Below are positions 55,101 to 64,000 of a stretch of 64,000 bases of DNA, one piece after another. The notes beneath the pieces were generated by a model. The model ran no database searches. It was not told the origin of the DNA and was given only the letters and a program-made list of their open reading frames with translations. Both the position numbers and the translations under genes were made by a program. Numbering within the stretch: position 1 is the first letter of the stretch; every line of letters starts with the position of its first letter. The stretch comes from Acholoe squamosa. Its lineage: Eukaryota > Annelida > Polychaeta > Phyllodocida > Polynoidae. The DNA is taken from NCBI GenBank assembly GCA_949317995.1, contig OX439043.1, positions 56,623,339 through 56,687,338 on the forward strand, read 5' to 3'.

Positions 55101-58021
55101 ACTCTGAATACAAAATATATTTATTTCTATGAGAAAAAGAAACTCGCTTTAGATGCTGATAATGATATAAAGGGAACACTTAGCTCTGATTACTACTAGA
55201 ATGCACTAATTGACCTATACTTACACACAGTGTACTGTGGGTTAACAGTCGTAACCACAGCTCCAATCTTCAGTATGGCATACATGGCAATGGATAAATG
55301 TGGGTTATTCTGGCTCATAATCAGAACTACATCTCCCTTCTTCATGCCGAATTTGACCATACCACTGGCCACCACATCACTCAACCACTTAATGTCTTTG
55401 AATGTGAATGACTCACCAGTCACACCATTGACCTTTATGTGTATAATATGGAATGTTTTACCATTTATTTCACAGTTATCATTTATGTATCCTTAGATTT
55501 GATATAGATTTTGAATTTATGATGGCCTAAGATGAAGCGTACTTTCATTTATAGAAATGTAGAGCATAAGATATTCTGCTTTATTGGGGAAGGGGGATCA
55601 CGAACGAAAGCTGAGCTAAAAGAAACCATAGACGAAAGGAGGGGAGGGGGCTTGGCATTATTCAAGGTTAGGTGAAAATACTAATGGAGATATTAACTTC
55701 TATGTATAAAAATATATAAGGTGTGATTCAGTGAAGGATGTTCACCAGCCTGAGGACCATTGGAATCACAAACTCAATATTACTCAATAACACTTTATTT
55801 TATTGAAAACCCTATATCTTGGCTTACTAGAAAGGTTCATTCAAGTCACCAACTCCTAACTTTTTTTTCTTTTTTTTCTCCCCAACATGTCAGATTTTAT
55901 TGCCCACGGCATAAAACCATAGTTTTTACCCTCACATACGTACCGTTTTCCAACAGATAGTCATAAAACCTATTAGATATCATCCTATCTACATCATATT
56001 TCATGTCCATAATGTTATAACACATGTCTTTAAGTGTAGTAAAAATCAAATCCCTGTATCAAGACCTTTTTTTTATTTCACCTCATCGCCAAATATGAAG
56101 ATTAGCGAAAGTTGTGAACATATAGCTTAGCATTCCTAACTTTAACCTCATACATTTAAAAATGAGTAGATCTTCATGAAAATCAATCTCTATTATCTAC
56201 TTACAATTAGTGTTACCCTTTTGCAACAATATAGCATGCAGACATTCTGGTCCAGATCTGCATGGGTGTTTCTGAATACCAAAAAAATGTTACATACGTG
56301 AGGAATTCAAATGATTTTTCACCTGAGCAATACTTTTAAACATTAACGATCATCTGCGTAACTATTTCCTGTACAGAATATGTTAGATTACCATTTTAAA
56401 GGCATATCAACACATTTTAGACCACTCATTTGGTCATTTCCGTTGCTTTGAAAAAAATCTCACATTTTCATAGCACTTCTCACTCTGAGGGCATGTTATG
56501 TCCTACGTAAATACAGACCAGGGTACCCCAAATACTCTTCCTTAACAAGGCCCATAAGTCTATTAATCATTGCAAAACAGATAAACAACATATACCATTG
56601 CTCTGGACCATCAAGTAGTCATTCTACTATGACTTGTCGCAAACACTCGAAAACGTTACGTACGTGAGGAATTCAATGGATTCTTTTTAAGTCCACGTGA
56701 ACAATACTTTAAAACATCTCAGATCTTCTGTATCATAATTACTCATACAGAACATGTTAACTTACTACTTTAAAGGCATATCTACACACTTTAGGCCCAT
56801 TATTGGTCATTTCCCTCGCTTTGAAAAAAAAAAATCCCACATTTTCACGACACTTCTCTCTCTGAGTGCATTTCAAATCCTACCTGAATGCAGACCAAGG
56901 TACCCAAGTACTCTTTTCAACAAGGCACCTAAGTCTTTTGATAATTGCAAAACAGATACTCAAGATATACCATCATTTAGAACCATCAAGTTCATTTTAC
57001 TATGATTTTTTGTGAAAAATTGAAAACGTTACGTATGTGAGGATTTCGACAGAATTTTCCGAGCCGTCCCCACTGTGGCCTTACTATGCAGACTTTAGCC
57101 CTGATTTTTGTTTCAAACATTCAGTTTCTATACATCCTAAACTAGAATAGATAGAGATTTTCTCATTCAATTAGCCTATAAACATATAAAAGTGAACCTC
57201 ACGTACGTAACACTGTCTGGAATTGAATTTTGGTTTATGAGATCTAGCTCGTATCTGCGGCAAGCCAGTACTTTTATCTAATTTCCATCAAAACCCCCCT
57301 AGGAACCCTGCTTATCACAGTTAATAAGAACAGTGAGGGTACTTTGTTATTATGGTAGTTTTAGACCTAAAAAAAGTGTTACATACATGAGGATGCTCAC
57401 AGTTCAATATTATAAGGCATGTGTGAAAGAAAGTTGAGGTAGTGACAAAGCCAAATGATTTTTGATAGATAGCTATGACCCAACACCAAATGAAAAATAG
57501 GTTTATGACAGTCTAGTACTGTCTAGCTTAATAATATATAGATGGGAATGATGTTTAATTGGACAAAAAAGGGCTTTTTTGGTGTATCGCCCAACTTCGA
57601 GCTTCCGTAACTTATCAAATTATAGGCCGATATACATAGATTTACCCTCTGCTTGATTCTCAAGATGTATTATATCAAATGTGACTAGAATAAGGAAGGA
57701 TGGTGGTCTACATTTCTCACTGTAACTCCTCAAATCCAGAAAGTCCATAAAATAGGCCCAAACATCACTCAGTGAATCTGCCCATAAGCTGATGGGAACG
57801 TTTTTCAAGATGTTTTCTAGATCTTGAAATTCCATTAAGAAACTGATAGCTCTAATACATCTATGGTACAGAGCTGCATACAAGATATGATATCTAAATA
57901 AGAAGAAAAGAATATCAGAGTTTACCAAGGCCACATGGTCAGCATAACCTTGTAGATCCCCAAGGACAAAGTCATGTATCCTGCTGTCAGGAATGACAAC
58001 ATCTGACAGTTTGCTCTTCAT
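49053..58021 (-). CDS. 4CL/luciferase-like acyl-CoA synthetase, peroxisomal (11 recognised coding exons, possibly defective)
   Basis: Member of the ANL superfamily (AMP-forming acyl-CoA ligases): it activates a carboxylic acid with ATP to the adenylate and transfers it to CoA. Exons (minus): 57926-58021, 55225-55432, 54616-54722, 54078-54277, 53076-53277, 51976-52147, 50770-50867, 50378-~50432, 49826-49908, 49400-49568, 49053-49183. Phases agree throughout. Motifs: [11 protein letters not shown] (P-loop), [16 protein letters not shown] with GRIKELIK (hinge), catalytic Lys in [11 protein letters not shown]. The C-terminus is SKL, a PTS1 peroxisomal signal. About 506 residues are found; the family has ~545, and ~35-40 residues (the GE..RGP..M.GY block) are missing before the 50378 exon. 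Intron 4 begins AT instead of GT. Substrate not predictable; a fatty acid or an aromatic acid are both possible. Confidence 0.85.
49400..49568 (-). CDS. Acyl-CoA synthetase exon 10
   Basis: Clear acceptor (CTGCCAG) and donor (GTAACT). Encodes [26 protein letters not shown] and GEVPRAFIV, the conserved C-terminal subdomain of 4CL-like enzymes. Confidence 0.9.
49826..49908 (-). CDS. Acyl-CoA synthetase exon 9
   Basis: 27 codons plus two bases: [20 protein letters not shown] and IKVRGFQ, the hinge region with the Asp and Arg that bind the ribose. Donor GTTAGC, acceptor ATACAG. Confidence 0.9.
50378..50432 (-). CDS. Acyl-CoA synthetase exon 8, left border unclear
   Basis: Reads [11 protein letters not shown] and EWLHTG, joining in phase to exon 9 through a good donor (ACAG/GTGGGG). 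The match to the family consensus is strong. Upstream the frame reads LNQP and more, without the expected GE..RGP..M.GY block. No AG dinucleotide exists in the ~60 bases before NKPEAT, and an in-frame TAA precedes them. The 5' part of this exon appears to be replaced or lost. Confidence 0.65.
50659..50757. repeat. 99-bp hairpin MITE in intron 7
   Basis: Ends CCCAGTGCACAA...TTGTGCACTGGG, with further complementarity inside (GTTGAACA/TGTTCAAC type). Noncoding. Lies between exon 7 and the defective exon 8. Confidence 0.7.
50770..50867 (-). CDS. Acyl-CoA synthetase exon 7
   Basis: Begins with [10 protein letters not shown], the conserved adenylate-binding motif, and ends KTELK before donor GTAAGA; acceptor TTTCAG. 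Confidence 0.9.
51048..51428. mobile_element. MITE-like element with TTAAC ends and a palindrome-bearing minisatellite
   Basis: Ends TTAACACATTAAGGCC and, inverted, TTTAACCCATTAAGGGC. Inside, next to the left end, ~34-bp units at 51065, 51099 and 51132 each contain a palindrome of the type GTTGAGAATACTCAAC. Same plan as 53362-53584. Confidence 0.65.
51976..52147 (-). CDS. Acyl-CoA synthetase exon 6
   Basis: [34 protein letters not shown], ending at PGIRMQQ plus one base before donor GTACGT; acceptor AACAG. Core of the N-terminal domain. Confidence 0.9.
52364..52475. repeat. 112-bp hairpin with perfect 16-bp inverted ends
   Basis: GTGACGACTTTAGGTC at 52364-52379 and its exact reverse complement at 52460-52475; further imperfect copies of the ACTTTAGGTCGTCA motif lie between and to the right (to about 52790). 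Probably a MITE remnant in intron 5. Confidence 0.65.
53076..53277 (-). CDS. Acyl-CoA synthetase exon 5
   Basis: [29 protein letters not shown], ending FLGAIEKYK before donor GTAGGC; acceptor TTTGCAG. One base completes the Arg codon split by intron 4. Confidence 0.9.
53362..53584. mobile_element. MITE-like element with TTAACCC ends and a 33-bp minisatellite
   Basis: Ends TTAACCCTTTAAGGGC and, inverted, TTAACCCATTGAGGGC. Contains about 2.7 exact 33-bp units (53483, 53516, 53549), each carrying the palindrome TCGACTATAGTCGA. Lies in intron 4 of the synthetase gene. Confidence 0.7.
54078..54277 (-). CDS. Acyl-CoA synthetase exon 4 (non-GT donor)
   Basis: Acceptor TTTGCAG; encodes [10 protein letters not shown] and the P-loop [11 protein letters not shown] with [11 protein letters not shown]. 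To join exon 5 in phase and with family-typical sequence (SI-R-HPK) it must end at 54078, but the intron then starts ATCATAAG instead of GTCATAAG. No GT donor fits; the open frame ends at TAA a few codons later. Confidence 0.85.
54616..54722 (-). CDS. Acyl-CoA synthetase exon 3
   Basis: [20 protein letters not shown] and [13 protein letters not shown]; acceptor ATTCAG, donor GTATGT. Corresponds to the DEL..QL.DS block of 4CL-like enzymes. Confidence 0.88.
55225..55432 (-). CDS. Acyl-CoA synthetase exon 2
   Basis: [49 protein letters not shown] and NPQYTV, ending before a strong donor GTAAGT. The acceptor (ATAAAG) is weak in pyrimidines but gives the right phase to exon 1. Confidence 0.88.
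55433..57925 (-). other. Intron 1 of the acyl-CoA synthetase gene
   Basis: About 2.5 kb, AT-rich, containing the ~370-bp tandem repeat with GTTACGTACGTGAGG boxes at 56289-57040. No other coding sequence was recognised. Confidence 0.7.
56289..57040. repeat. Diverged ~370-bp tandem repeat headed by GTTACGTACGTGAGG
   Basis: Units start at 56289, 56655 and 57028 (period 366 and 373). Each starts with GTTACRTAYGTGAGGA, and the two full units match along their length with many substitutions and small indels. An inverted box lies at 57198-57211 and one more direct box at 57378-57392. Noncoding; probably part of an unrecognised transposon in intron 1. Confidence 0.7.
57926..58021 (-). CDS. Acyl-CoA synthetase exon 1 (start)
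   Basis: ATG at 58019-58021; [20 protein letters not shown] to ALV, the N-terminus typical of 4CL-like enzymes. Donor GTAAAC at 57920-57925, phase 0. An upstream in-frame Met was not needed. Confidence 0.82.
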
Positions 58022-61000
58022 GTTGGTTAAATGATGCCAATTGCCCTTAATATAAGAGATATGTTACACATTATTCACGTTCTCATAACACATTCTATGC
58101 TGAACTGATTATGTTATTAGGCTGTGGATATTGAAGGGACTAGAAGCACAGAAACACATCTGAAGCCATGGTGGTGTTGACAGGAAAGAGGCTTTATTCT
58201 AGTGTAATCATGCGTGACCTTACAGTGGATTTCAACACTGAACACCAGAGGGAGTTTGCTATTCCCACCACAGTATTGTGAATGGTTGCATATTTTCCAC
58301 ACCTTGAGCGTTTATAAGTACATCTTAAGAATAATTGTAGTCAGAAGAAGCAAAAGGATGGCCTCCAAAAGGGATCAAATCCATTTGATCTGACAATCAC
58401 ATTGTACTAAATCCTTAGAAGATATCTTAGGTATGGGTATTATTGTGGATAGAATATTTCAATGTTTTAACATAACAGAGGGTGTAATGTAAGGACAAAT
58501 TGAATAATCCCCAATAACTAATACAGCTAACAAACCCTAAAGTTTGTAAAATAATAGTGATAAAACATCATACTCACATAAAGACTATTCCTTCACTCAA
58601 TGCACTGATATTCGAGTGTCTACTGTTAAGAAAGGGGTCAGCATTTGTGCTAAGTTTACTGAATAGTATCAGACTATATCTTATCTCTTCAATCACTATC
58701 TATGCCCTGGAAAATCAAGATTGTCTACATCCTACGACCTGCCTTAATCCATTCAGGGCTGAAGTCAATCATTTTTAAGAAAGACGCATGCCTGTGGACC
58801 CCGGGCTGCGGACCTTTATCGTTAAATGCTATGTTGAATAAGTCAATACTAAACAATGAATTATAGTGTGTGTTATTTCTCATATTGAAACAAGCATATA
58901 CTAACAGAATCTCATGCCTGGAGGGAGTTTGGATTCCATAATAACTATGCTAAGAATACTAAAATAGGCCCAGCATAGAATCATTCAAAATGTGTCACAT
59001 AAAAATATGTGAACCAAAGTATGTCATATCCATAATCTGAAAATCCAAGCACAACTTTAAGTGAGCAGCCTTTGATGCTATAATAAAGGTCTATTGCCTT
59101 GACCTTCCATAGTGTTATATAAATGCTGGGTTTAATCTCTATTTTGAAAATGAAAAATGTATAATATATCATTCTCACCCACTTGGCAAAAAAAAAAACA
59201 CGTTTGCAAACGTTTTTATTTGGTTTGGGTAAAAACGTTTTTCAAAACAGTTCTATTACCAGACCAAGGCTGCAGGTAAGGTGTAAGTCACCTTCAGGGT
59301 GACTCACCAGCACAGAGCCACTCTCTGGTGATTAATCGCTGTACTAATAATGATCTGAACTCACTTGATTGGCTGATAGTAGCATGTTCGGTGGTCACAC
59401 ACTTTCCCGGCGTCCTATCTGTCACAGTGTTAAAGAATCTATTCTCTTCTAGCTCTGTTATCTCATAACAAGCAGCACATTCTATACCTTATTGGAAATA
59501 TAAAACATTCCCCCTTTAGAGTTGATGTTAAATATTTCAAAAAAACATTTTTAATTTATTTATTTTCTTTTTGGTGCAGATGGCAATCTCTGTGGTGTGT
59601 GCTCTATGCAGCAGAGAGATATGGGGTGCATCATGGGGTGAAATATGGGTCTAATATCGTTATATATGTAGATGACACTACATGGGCAGATAGCAAAAAT
59701 GATGGGCTTTCCATCCATATGAATATTTCCATGTTTCCCTATGACCAATACAATGCTAATATAGCCTTGGTGAGTTGTCAGTGATTAAATTACCACTAAT
59801 ACAACCCAGAAACAACACGGGATGTACATTAGACATAGCTTGTAACAACCCATTCATCGTTTTCCCTTCAGTATTTATAAGAGTGTTTTTGCACATAGAG
59901 GAGATATAAACCCCACATTAAAGATGCAATTTCAACTAAAATGACCCAGTAGGAAGTGATTAATTAACCATGTGGTGGTCACTGATATCTGATCCTCTAA
60001 CAAATATTGTATACCATTTTGGCATGTACGTTTCCTGTATGTGTAAACAAGAGACATATAGATGTGGAATACCTGTCTTCTATGGCAGGAAATGTTGATA
60101 AAGTGTCTTACTAGTTCAGGATTATAACCAAAGAGGGCACCACCAGCTGGCCCCTACAATCGGAAGATCTGACGGTCGGACAGGGTGTAAGATTCATAGC
60201 CAAATATGCAAATGAGGAGGTAGCTGGTAGTGGGCAAACACAGGTAATAAGCTGACACAAGCGCAAATAGCGTGTCCAACACCTATCCACTTGCCCCTAC
60301 AATGACAGGTACACCACCTGCTTTATTACCTGCCTTTATGTGTTTTCTGATGCAATTGTGAAGTGAAGCATTTTATATTATATCATTTCTATCACCTCTT
60401 TAGTATATAAGAACGAAGTATATGTGAACATTTTATTTCAAATAAAACTTGCAATCCATGATTTTAACACATGGATTGCATCACCTAGCCAGTAGGTGCC
60501 ACTAATGGGCCATAAGATATCAAGTCTACAGGGGTGATCACTCATCCATGAAGAACCAAACACATGTTATGTTATCCGGTGGTTTTAGTGTCAACCTACT
60601 GTAAAGATTTTGTGTAATTAGGTGCCTAATACATACTGAAATACATTGCACATCATTTTAAAACTTGAATGAATTATAGAAAGGTATAACTGATTCAAAT
60701 ATGGCATAAAGGAAAAGTTTTAGCTGGGATACGATCTTTAATACATTTGGGACCAGGGCTGTACATATGATTCAGCAATCTATCGCCGCCATGTTGAAAG
60801 TGTAGTGAACACACGAGTCCCATATTTTCGTTGATTGAGATATACTACAAGAAATATAACTGGGAATACTGGAGTACAGGTCTACATGAAGGTCTTTTTT
60901 ACCAGTAAATGAGGTCTGGAACCCACAAATACAACTGGGTAAGGAGTTAAACGGCCCTAAACACCAGTGGATCAAGACACTCGAGCGACAATAGGGGACG

Positions 61001-61042
61001 TTGACCTGCAGATCGAGATACCGGTCATCAATGTAAACAAAC
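58022..61042. other. Noncoding DNA between the synthetase gene and the LINE
   Basis: AT-rich. Presumably the promoter of the minus-strand gene and, toward 61042, the 5' UTR of the LINE, whose left end could not be located. A single TTAATCCATTCAGGGC end like those of the MITEs at 51048 and 53362 lies at 58743. CCCACTTGGC next to an A-run (59180) also occurs inverted near 55000. Short ORFs here are not supported. Confidence 0.4.
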
Positions 61043-63063
61043 ATGGCAGGTCGTCAATATATGAAAAATCATGGTGAAGACAGGCATAGACGATCTTCTG
61101 GAGCAGAGATTGAAGAATACTTGGAGCAGAATGTCCAGACAAAGCCCAGGGGACCAGGTAGGCCGAGAAAGGAGGTGAAAAATGTAAAAACCAAAGCGAC
61201 AAAAAGGTCACGACCGCCGAGCGAAGAAAATTCCCCTACGATGGCCGGTTTGGTCGATAGTACATCGCCCACCTATCAACTGAGACAACACAGATCCAAA
61301 CATAGGGTCAAAGACTGTGAACCAACCAAGGTGAGAGGGGAATATACACAACCAGATATGACAAACATAAGAGAGGAAGAAGGCAAAGGTTTGAACAGTG
61401 ACTTTGAAGACAGTGATTGGTCTTCTGCAAGTGATGAGGAAACCAAGCCTAAAAATACCCCAGGCTGTAGTGATAGTGTGAATATAGCTAAGAAGAAGTA
61501 CAAAGGTTCAAAGAATTTATTCAAGCATGGTTTCAGTGAGATGATGCTATGGATGAAGCTAAAACTGCCTCTAAACTTGCCAGAGAGACCAGGCAACTTG
61601 TTGATGCAGTCAAGAAGGACATAGGGGTGAAAAGCTACAACCCTACATATGCTGCAGCAGTAAAATACGACATAAATGAGGAATACAAATCCCCAAGGAG
61701 GTTCAACCTGATAGTAACAGGCCTCAAGGAAGCCCTGGATGAAGTACCGGTCGATACAGCAATGTCCTTGGTAAAAACTTTACAACCAGATATCGAGAAG
61801 ACTGAATTAAAACTAGTCAAGAGGATATCGACATCCAGAGATGAGGGTAGAGCTCTGCTAATTTGTTTCTCAACCACCTGGAGAAGAGATGCATGCTTGA
61901 GAAGAAAGGCATCATTAGCTAAATCTAACAGTGACTACACTACTGTCTATGTAAACCCAGATGAAGAACTTGAGGTCAGAAAGGTGAAGGGACACATGAG
62001 AAGGATAGCTAAATACTGCCGGGAGAAGAACATAAGTGAAGCATGGGCTAAAGGTACACAAGTACTTATAAACAATGTACTGTATGATGGTTACAAACCG
62101 GAGCTGATACCAGTGAGCTATAGACCACCAGAGGGAAATGTAACAAAGAATGTATATGCTAGCCAACAACAAGTAGCAAGAAGTGAGTCTGCACCTACCA
62201 CCCCAACACAGACAAAAAAGTTGGTGAAGGAGATAGAGGAGAGACATCCACAGGCACACATGACCAACAAAACCAAGACAACACCTATCAACGTATGTCT
62301 TCAAAGAATGGCTGAAAAAGAGTACAGAGGCAACTACACTGTTCTAAAGAAGACACCTCCTAAGTCCTATGCAGGTACAGGAAACAGTGACAACCCCAAG
62401 TTATATTTTGAGACATCGACTCCAATCCACAGGACCCTGCAGACCAAGCAATCGATGCCAATATCCCCTGAACTGCCAATAGGTAGACTCTATATGAGAC
62501 AGACAGATACTAGTGTGGTGTTCTGTGGTGAGAGGTGTTATCTGAGCAATTTGTACGGTGTGAAGATTGAACATCAAGGCATAGTTTTCCAATCTGCTGA
62601 ACAGATGTTCCAATGGGTGGGGTGTGTGGAAATGGAAGACTTTGAGAGTGCAGAGAGGGTGATAAAGGCTCCCACAGCCCTAGCAGCCAGAGAGGAAGGA
62701 GGGAAATGTAAAAAGGGACTAAGGTGGAGGAAGATGAGACTACAGGTTATGAAGCTGTGCCTCAGCAAAAGGTTCATACAGAACCGTATGTTGAAAGACT
62801 TGCTGAGGAAAACAAACAAACTGTACTTCGTCCATAGTGACCAGGATATGTTCTGGAGTGCTGGAGCAGAATACGATGATCCCTGCCTGGATGAGGATGG
62901 CTACAGAGGTGAAAATATGTTAGGTACACTGCTCGAGGAGTTAAGATCCCGACTTCAAGAGGAATACATCATGAAGACTGATGTCAAGCTGGTAGAGGAC
63001 ACACTCCATGAGGAGAGTCTAACTACAAAGGAAGCAATCGACCCAATATACAACAAAGACTGA
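61043..63063 (+). pseudogene. LINE ORF1: AT-hook, RRM-like ORF1p core and C-terminal NADAR (YbiA-like) domain
   Basis: ATG at 61043 in strong context (AACATGG). Residues ~33-42 give an AT-hook (KPRGPGRPRK). A basic/acidic disordered part follows, then a coiled-coil-prone segment (KTASKLARETRQLVDAVKKD). Next an RRM-like block typical of LINE ORF1 proteins (RRFNLIVTGLKEA, RALLICF, about 61695-61880) and its C-terminal partner (VYVNPDEELEVRKVKG...). From about 62515 to 62970 there is a NADAR domain: YLSNLYGV, GIVFQSAEQMFQW, KRFIQNRMLKDLL, DQDMFWSAGAEYDD, GENMLGTLLEELRSRLQ. NADAR proteins act on ADP-ribose/NAD-type substrates. One frame change at 61536-61548 (a base lost after GAG) splits the frame; otherwise it is open for ~670 codons. 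It is called a pseudogene only for that shift. Role of NADAR in the element is unknown. Confidence 0.8.
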
Positions 63064-63088
63064 TATACGATGGCCGGTTTGGTCGATA
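61237..63088 (+). repeat. Pair of exact 23-bp direct repeats framing most of ORF1
   Basis: 61237-61259 and 63066-63088 are identical (start TACGATGGCCGGTTTGGTCG). The first lies in ORF1 (reads TMAGLVD), the second begins two bases after the ORF1 stop codon and is in the same frame. The coordinates span both copies. Confidence 0.85.
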
Positions 63089-63610
63089 TATAGAACAGTA
63101 CTATAAAAAACTCAAAAAAAGGACGGTACTAACAGGGATTCTGGACCGTTCACAAACGCTCAAACAAAAGAACTATATTAACTGTATGTTAATAAAAGAC
63201 AGAACATGTAGACCGTGGTACAATATAATATATGTATTGTTGATATGGGACTATAATATATATAATCGTCCCGTTATTAATAAAGCTGGTGCATTGGGTA
63301 CATAAGTAGTAAGTGGGTATACTAATGAATGGTTGTTATGCTGGTGTAGGCTATACTATGTGATAACTTAATAATATGGATTTAATTTTGTTTGTTCACC
63401 AAGTGTGCCAATGTCTGTTAGTTTGTGGTTCTGTTACACCACCAATGGACATTATGGACACACTGTATAGAGTGTCAACCCCAACCGACTCTCTCTGTAT
63501 GGCTAGTGTTCATACAACATCTACACTTGTATATATGTTAGTTAATATGATATCATGTATGTCCAGAGTGGGGATAGATGGAGACAGGTGGAACTATCAT
63601 ATAGCAATAA
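63064..63610 (+). other. Spacer between LINE ORF1 and ORF2
   Basis: AT-rich, with the second 23-bp repeat at its start and AATAAA signals near 63190 and 63278. A short frame 63376-63618 (80 codons) overlaps the ORF2 start as ATGAGTAA. It has no recognised domain and is not called a gene. Confidence 0.5.
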
Positions 63611-64000
63611 ATGAGTAAAGACCCAAAAATTGTACAAGAAGGTAATGGTTTTAAATTCCTGGTCTTTAATGCACAGAGTTTAAAAGATAAATACAACTAT
63701 GTAAAACGAGAATGTAATGGTTTTGATTTTATAGGCATAACAGAAACATGGTTAAAACCATATACACCAAGTAGTCAACTAAATATGTATGATAAAACAT
63801 TGATCAGAAATGATAGAAGGCGTGGTAAAAGAGGAGGAGTGGCATGTTATGTAGACAATAGGTACATGCCCTATGTGGAAATTGATAATTCTCTCTCAGT
63901 AGTAAATAAGAACATAGAATGTATATGCCTAACCATAAACTACCCTGGGCATAAACAGAAAGTAGTAACAGTGGTATATAGACCACCAAAGGGTAATGTA
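63611..64000 (+). CDS. LINE ORF2, N-terminal endonuclease (partial)
   Basis: Open from ATG 63611 to the window end (130 codons). Start of an APE-type endonuclease of LINEs: FLVFNAQSLKDKY (Asn of the first motif), DFIGITETWL (catalytic Glu), RRGKRGGVACYV and VVYRPPKGN. The enzyme nicks target DNA to prime reverse transcription. The frame is intact in the visible part; RT must follow outside the window. Confidence 0.85.
   Translation, partial: MSKDPKIVQEGNGFKFLVFNAQSLKDKYNYVKRECNGFDFIGITETWLKPYTPSSQLNMYDKTLIRNDRRRGKRGGVACYVDNRYMPYVEIDNSLSVVNKNIECICLTINYPGHKQKVVTVVYRPPKGNV

Larger units (their letters stand above)
61043..64000 (+). mobile_element. Non-LTR retrotransposon (LINE) with a NADAR-domain ORF1, cut by the right edge
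   Basis: Two consecutive intronless frames: ORF1 (RRM-like ORF1p core plus NADAR domain) and ORF2, beginning with an APE-type endonuclease. This order is typical of CR1/L2/Jockey-like LINEs; the RT domain would lie beyond the window. The left boundary is not determined. Inter-ORF spacer of ~550 bp with two AATAAA signals. Confidence 0.8.

Noticed and set aside
59560..59790. Short ORFs on both strands near 59600-59780
   Set aside because: About 60 codons, overlapping on opposite strands, no domain or splice context.
60120..60330. Possible SINE (short repeated CCCCTACAAT motif)
   Set aside because: Only two short repeats, no A/B boxes or tail that I could support.

Overview
The window looks like nuclear DNA of a marine-invertebrate-type metazoan. 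The host genes are split by introns. The transposable elements are of families known from invertebrates, lower chordates and fish: tyrosine-recombinase retroelements of the Ngaro/DIRS type, Ty3/gypsy LTR elements, an APE-endonuclease LINE and TA-target MITEs. Species cannot be fixed from the sequence alone. No rRNA, tRNA or CRISPR array was recognised.

Layout. 1-2548: host DNA with the 5' coding exon (687-1325, minus) of an unrecognised gene that runs off the left edge. 2549-48029: a 45-kb Russian doll of mobile elements, apparently all seated in one old minus-strand Ngaro element (Ngaro-A'). A remnant of its A2 repeat (2549-2636) lies left of the nest and the rest lies at 37158-48029. Its internal (TA)n tract has received Ty3-1 (2637-12731), a plus-strand Ngaro-A element now amplified into a tandem array (12779-24850), Ty3-2 (24862-35394) and a 1.75-kb TIR element (35407-37157). 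A second Ngaro family (Ngaro-B, 38637-45151) sits in the RNase H region of Ngaro-A'. 49053-58021: a host gene (minus, 11 recognised coding exons) for a 4-coumarate-CoA-ligase/luciferase-like acyl-CoA synthetase ending in the peroxisomal signal SKL. One splice donor is not GT, and the coding part before one exon is missing, so this copy may be broken. 61043-64000: a LINE, cut by the right edge. Its ORF1 joins an AT-hook, an RRM-like ORF1p core and a C-terminal NADAR (YbiA-like) domain, and is followed by the start of an APE-type endonuclease ORF.

How the parts work. Both Ty3 elements show gag, a -1 frameshift heptamer touching the gag stop, then protease-RT-RNase H-integrase. Pol is then extended by a pair of C2H2 fingers and a long charged 3' reading frame with an ER/K-type helix. 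This tail is unusual for Ty3/gypsy. The Ngaro elements show split direct repeats (A1-ORFs-B1A2-B2), a gag with CCCH plus CCHC zinc motifs, YLDD-type RT, RNase H and a tyrosine recombinase. Nearly all element ORFs carry frameshifts or stops, so most copies look dead.

Most interesting: the LINE ORF1-NADAR fusion, the Ty3 Pol tail, the use of one (TA)n tract as an insertion hub, the LTR-Ngaro tandem array with a datable MITE, and small noncoding elements built from palindrome-bearing minisatellites or repeated GTTACG boxes.
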